DNA from: Atrina japonica
Taxonomy: Eukaryota; Mollusca; Bivalvia; Pterioida; Pinnidae
DNA length: 64,000 nucleotides
Direction: 5' to 3'
Assembly: GCA_030159075.1 (NCBI GenBank)
Contig: BROG01000454.1
Location: 515,001-579,000, forward strand
Position numbers and translations under genes: made by a program. Below, one piece after another: positions 60,285 through 64,000 of the stretch (positions within the stretch are counted from its first letter, which is position 1; each line of letters starts with the position of its first letter). The notes beneath the pieces were generated by a model. That model saw only the letters and a program-made list of their open reading frames with translations. It was not told the DNA's origin and made no database searches.

Positions 60285-61500
60285 ACGCTCGCGAAACGGC
60301 CCGTTCGACATGTTGATTTGTCCGTTCTTTGACGACGAAACTGTAAAACGTCCAAGGGATCGGTATCGATTTTGGGAGTTTTCTCGATTCGGACGTCGAC
60401 GCCTTGGCTGATGTTTTTGAAGCATTACGACCCGTTGCGTGGAGATTATTTTCGGGTGTCGTGCGTAAATCTAACCAGAGGGCGTAATGATCTTTGAGAT
60501 ATTTTCCCAGAGGTCACTTCACTCAGGTCGAGTTCCTTGGCGACTGATTCTGTGATGTTTTTCGCGATTTCAGGGAAGCCGAGAAAAACTTTTTTATCTC
60601 GTCGAATTGGTGAGGAGGTTTAATTCCGGCGGGAGAAGAGTTTGGTTCGGTTGTCCCTCGATGGTTATCTCCACGTGGGTGATTCTCGGATTATAAAAAT
60701 TTTTCCGGATCTTTTATAGAAATATCCTTGAAGAGAAACAGAATGCCCGAGAGAGAAATTGCGGGGGTTGTTGATTTTGAATAAGTGCGGGAGGCCTCCG
60801 ATTTACTCATCGTCGTTTTGAGATATCGCAATATTTTGTTGAAGTAATATGCGTGGTCTCCCGCATACCTCTGTCTGATGCTGCGAGCGAGACTGGCGTC
60901 GGTAATTTTTTCGAACTCCAACGTGATGTTGGTCGCCTTATAACTAAGCGTCTTATCGACATCGGCGGGGTCCGGCGAGGACGACATGTATGGCATCGTT
61001 AAAACGTCAGCATGTATTCCAATCTATCCTGCAATCCCGCTTGATAAAAGGGTTCGCATCGTTTCCAAGATCTCGGAAATCTAAGGGAATACAAAATCGA
61101 TTGCCGTACGCCGCGGCAATTTCGTAGTGTTCGTTTGGTGTCGCGTGGTATTTTATAGCTGGTGGGTTTCGCCCTTATTTTATTTAGATTGTCATTCTGT
61201 ATTCCCTGATAAGCCATGTTACGTCGTTCTACTTTCCAAAGATCGTTATAGACTAAAAATTTATCGGCATCGTCGATGGTTTGAACGGTATTTCCCGAAA
61301 TCCATATCGAAGCATAGTTTCGTAGTTCTGGGGACGATGACGTCGTTGTCGCTCAAATTGGGAAAACGAATCGTCAACGTTTGGTTTTCTTCGATACTCG
61401 AGGGATTATGGGAATTGGTGACCGTTTGGCGAACACCCTTCACACCGAAGGGAGCACGTAATCTTCTATCGGGATCGAGAATGTGTCCGTAATGCATCAT
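60285..61500 (-). pseudogene. Probable double jelly-roll major capsid protein, frameshifted
   Basis: Starts at an ATG pair at 61500 ('MMHYGHILDPDRRLRAPFGV'). It continues with 'IRFPNLSDNDVIVPRTTK', 'YQAGLQDRLEYMLTF', 'ITLEFEKITDASLARSIRQR' and ends around 'GQINMSNG' near 60330. These strings and the position just upstream of the ATPase fit the capsid protein of Polinton/adintovirus elements. At least four frame breaks are present (near 61260, 61160, 60998, 60690). Family assignment comes from memory of such proteins and from context, not from a search. Confidence 0.6.
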
Positions 61501-61543
61501 CTTTTTATTTTATGCGATAAAATTTTTTAACTCGTTTTAAAAA
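61500..61543. promoter_or_regulatory. Putative bidirectional promoter gap
   Basis: A 40-base AT-rich gap separates the divergent ATGs at 61500 (minus) and 61543 (plus) and contains 'TATTTTATGCGATAAAAT'. Similar AT-rich gaps precede the 63873 start. Confidence 0.35.
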
Positions 61544-62058
61544 TGGCTGATATTTACAAAAATCCGGAGTACGACCCCGACGATGTTGATGCCACGGATG
61601 ATACGACTTACAATAACGGTGGTGATACGGCGGAGACGTCTTTCATCGAGAATAGGGAAGCCCCTGGATGGGCCAGTGGAGAAGATCTACCCCCAGCGGT
61701 CTAGATGTTAAGAATGTAGCGTCTGAAGAAGATAGAGAGTGGCATTAGTGGAAAGATGGAAAAGGGAAAGATCTAAAACTTGGTATTAAAGCGTCTTACG
61801 AATTTAAATTATCGAAACAAGGTGATTTATGGTTAAAATGGGGCGAACGAGATGGATAAAATTAACGCGTGAAGATGGGAAAGGTTTTTATGCGGACTCG
61901 CATTTTAAGAGTAAGGGTGTTATTTTTCGTAGAGCAAATGGGTATGATGGAGGAACTTCCTGTAAAAGAAATCGAAGAAGTAGAATTTCATCTTAATGCC
62001 ATAGAGATGTCAGTTTTAGAAGACGACGAAAACGCAACCAATTACAGTTAGACAACGG
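61543..62058 (+). pseudogene. Unrecognised acidic protein of the Polinton-like element, broken
   Basis: ATG at 61543 opens 53 codons ('MADIYKNPEYDPDDVDATDD') to a TAG at 61702-61704. Further coding-like stretches follow in other frames: 'LGIKASYEFKLSKQGDLWLK' (to 61857), 'REDGKGFYADSHFKSKGVIF' and 'EEVEFHLNAIEMSV' (to 62051). This looks like one gene with frame breaks. Function unknown; a minor virion protein is possible. Confidence 0.45.
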
Positions 62059-62059
62059 C

Positions 62060-62520
62060 ATGACCAAAACTATCGGATATTTAGTATTCACGCCCTCGTC
62101 GATGCATTCGACGCAAGCGGACGTACTACCCATGAGAGAACTGTTGGGGTTGGATAAAAGTTTACAAACCATTCGCGGTTCATTACGCGTTCAGGAGGGC
62201 CAAGAAGAGTGGAGCTGGAACGCATGTTCTGTCGCAGTGGAAGGAGGACACTCGAACACAATCCGGGTGATAGGGAACGCATCGATAGGAGATAACCAAG
62301 ATGCGAGGCGAATTGGACGGTCGGTGTGAACGAGAGCGTCGGTATCCTAAAGGGGCAGCTAAAAATCGCAATTGACCACCATGAAAAGAGTCGATCAAGG
62401 GTTACTCGACGACAATCTCCCCTTGAGAGAAAGAATCGCCACTCTGTTCAAAGAAAAAAACAGAGCATCACCATCTTTAGCGTCCTGACTGCCATCGGCA
62501 TGGCGTGGTGGGATTCTTAG
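62060..62520 (+). pseudogene. Unrecognised Polinton-like element ORF
   Basis: ATG at 62060 with 'MTKTIGYLVFTPSSMHSTQA' and 'LLGLDKSLQTIRGSLRVQ'; open to 62329 with a change of character after about 62200, suggesting a frame break into a basic, Arg-rich stretch. No family recognised. Confidence 0.35.
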
Positions 62521-62593
62521 TCGAATTACTCCTTCCGGGGAACGACGACGACACAATACCCTCGCCGCCGCCGCCGCCTCTCCAACAAAGAGG

Positions 62594-62827
62594 GTGGAAT
62601 TACAGGAATGGCTCAAGAAACAGCTAGACGCGGTCGGAAAACTGCTCGCGAGATTGGCCGCCAAATTCGGCGAGGCGTTGCCGGGTATATTGGGTTCCAT
62701 CCTTTCCTGGATCTTGTCGACGCTCGGCAACACCGCCATGAGGTTGGGCGAACATCTGTGGATGTTGGGCATAGTCGTCGTCGGTTGGTTGTTAACGAAA
62801 CTCGACGAAGAGAAGAAAAGAAAATAA
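62594..62827 (+). CDS. Small hydrophobic/amphipathic protein of the Polinton-like element
   Basis: 77 codons; an amphipathic N-terminal helix 'MELQEWLKKQLDAVGKLLAR', a Gly-rich hydrophobic stretch 'LPGILGSILSWILSTLG', then a membrane segment 'LWMLGIVVVGWLLTKL' and a charged tail 'DEEKKRK'. The frame is open upstream too, so the true start may be earlier. The pattern resembles membrane-active virion peptides of related elements; function is inferred only. Its 3' end overlaps the convergent gene by about 36 bases. Confidence 0.55.
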   Translation: MELQEWLKKQLDAVGKLLARLAAKFGEALPGILGSILSWILSTLGNTAMRLGEHLWMLGIVVVGWLLTKLDEEKKRK

Positions 62828-63873
62828 CGATAGAGCGAGAATGGCCGTCTTTTGACTTTCGTGATCGTCCTGCGGCGGGGACGTGACCCGTATAGGAGGC
62901 GGGGGTTTGACCCGTATGGGAGATGGTTTGACCTGTTTGACCGGTTGGGTGAACGTTTTCGCGTTGAGGTCAACGTTCGTCCCCGTTTTTGTGGTTTCGG
63001 GCGCGATCAAGATTTTGTTATAATAATCGGCGATGTTGGCACCGATTTTCAGCTCCATGGTTGCTGGGTAGCATGTAAAGCCCCGGATGGATGACAAGTC
63101 GAGTTTTGGAATTTGCATATCTTAGACATTTTCGTAGCGAGAAATGTCGGCGGGTTAGATCGAGACGCGGTCTGTTGATCGCGTCCTCGACGTTGACACA
63201 AAAAATTGCTTCTGGGCGTCGAGCGAGGTGGCGCCGGCGTCCACGATCGAGGCTCTGGTTTGACCTTGTGCGCCCAAGACCGCCCAGGCGAAGACTCGAA
63301 TGGACGCGTCCAATCTGGCCAGACCCGGAAGCGTGAATCCCTCCTACCGCGTTAGCGATGAACGTGGACCACTTCGTGTTTATACGTTCCGGAAGATGGT
63401 CCCCCTTGATTTTCCCAGTCCGCACGGACCGACACTTCCGAATTCGCGGACAGATCCGCTGGTACGCCGAAGCGTCGACGTTGTTCGTGTAGTGGGCTCG
63501 AAATCGGAATCGCTGGGCAAGGGGCGTCGATTTCCTTCAGGATCCTTCTGATCTGATAGTAGACGTGGAACCGGCCCAAAGAACGACTTCGACAGGTTGT
63601 CGTTACCCATTCCCAACGTCACGCCGCATCCGGTCGTGGGCGCACCACCACCGACGAAATTTAACTGGTTCTGCCAGAATCCCTCGATGGGATGTTGGTA
63701 CCACCGCTTCAACATGGCGTAGTATTTCGGAGTACCGTCCTCGAAGACGTCCGGGTTGTTATACTTGACAAAGATGTTCTCGAACGATGCGCAAAACTTT
63801 TTAGTCGCATTGACGTTAGACGTCGAAAAGACGACAAATCACCAAATCCTCCCTGTATTCGTAACACGTTCAT
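62792..63873 (-). pseudogene. Second structural-type protein of the Polinton-like element, frameshifted
   Basis: ATG at 63871-63873 ('MNVLRIQGGFGDLSSF'), then in successive frames 'YYAMLKRWYQHPIEGFWQ', 'APTTGCGVTLGMGNDNLS', 'FHVYYQIRRILKEIDAP', 'HLPERINTKWSTFIANAVGG' and 'MELKIGANIADYYNKILIAP'. The end is proline-rich with a C-terminal hydrophobic run 'ILALSLFSFLLF'. It is about 1.08 kb. It is clearly one gene with several frame breaks. I do not recognise the fold; a penton, minor capsid or membrane-anchored virion protein is possible. Confidence 0.5.
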
Positions 63874-63879
63874 CTTTTA

Positions 63880-64000
63880 TTAAAAAATAAAATTGTTATA
63901 AAAAAAACTTGTTTCAATCTCGTGACGAAAATCGGCGAAACCCGTGAAACTATCTCGATACATCGACAACGCGAACGACCCGAGTGGTGCGTGGGGTGTA
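63880..64000 (-). CDS. C-terminal end of a further minus-strand ORF (cut by window edge)
   Basis: Open on the minus strand from the window edge to a stop at 63880-63882, with 'ALSMYRDSFTGFADFRHE' near its end. It lies 7 bases before the start of the next gene, as expected in the compact layout. Confidence 0.35.
   Translation of the reverse strand, partial: TPHAPLGSFALSMYRDSFTGFADFRHEIETSFFYNNFIF

Larger units (their letters stand above)
58780..64000. mobile_element. Polinton/Maverick (adintovirus-like) element, partial, right end outside window
   Basis: A sharp rise in GC starts near 58780 and continues to the window end. Genes are compact, on both strands, and separated by AT-rich gaps (59502-59611, 60252-60290, 61500-61543, 63874-63900). 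The packaging ATPase next to a capsid-like gene identifies the class. Integrase, DNA polymerase B and protease are not in the window. The left boundary is only estimated from composition, and no terminal inverted repeat can be verified with one end missing. Confidence 0.75.

Noticed and set aside
59614..60285. 223-codon plus-strand frame
   Set aside because: It is the antisense shadow of the minus-strand packaging ATPase, whose motifs are recognisable.
61127..61492. 121-codon plus-strand frame
   Set aside because: Antisense to the capsid-like gene; no family resemblance of its own.
62395..62973. 192-codon minus-strand frame rich in Arg and Ser
   Set aside because: Antisense to the amphipathic 62594-62827 gene and composed of low-complexity sequence from GC-rich DNA.

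Overview
This is an animal nuclear genome window, most likely from a bivalve mollusc. It is AT-rich, has large introns with GT-AG boundaries, and is crowded with tRNA-derived SINEs, reverse-transcriptase fragments and foldback or MITE-like repeats. The repeat with 'GGCC-GAAG-GGCC' and 'GGGCCTCTTG' palindromic ends is of a kind I associate with bivalve genomes. The species assignment is an inference.

Two host genes on the + strand can be reconstructed exon by exon with matching intron phases. The first (2-17496, seven exons, 330 codons) encodes mitochondrial 4-hydroxy-2-oxoglutarate aldolase (HOGA1), with its Tyr and Schiff-base Lys visible. The second (32320-56082, twelve exons, 652 codons) encodes a nucleobase-ascorbate transporter of the SLC23 family. 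A possible first exon of a further gene lies at 57344-57421. The two genes have no evident functional link.

The space between and inside the genes is repeat territory. It holds degraded copies of a Penelope-like or related retroelement (six fragments), a broken Ty3/Gypsy element (about 35955-40740), a Tc1/mariner transposase relic (19690-20100), a LINE fragment (48994-49068) and two SINE families. It also holds many inverted-repeat elements, several with arms built of short tandem or palindromic units: 16080-17286, 23746-24057, 28983-31353 and 34495-42691. The last of these contains the Gypsy element and sits in an SLC23 intron.

From about 58.8 kb to the right edge the sequence becomes clearly more GC-rich. 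It carries a compact, bidirectional gene cluster typical of a Polinton/Maverick (adintovirus-like) element: a packaging ATPase, a probable major capsid protein, a small hydrophobic protein and a second likely structural protein. Most are interrupted by frameshifts, and the element runs off the right edge.

The most unusual pattern is local tandem duplication that copies splice junctions. The HOGA1 exon 3 donor has been amplified into an array of about fifteen 32-bp units (5743-6247). The HOGA1 exon 6 acceptor (decoy at 15537) and the SLC23 exon 8 acceptor (decoy at 49205) each have an adjacent copy just upstream. The window thus holds three separate cases in two genes.
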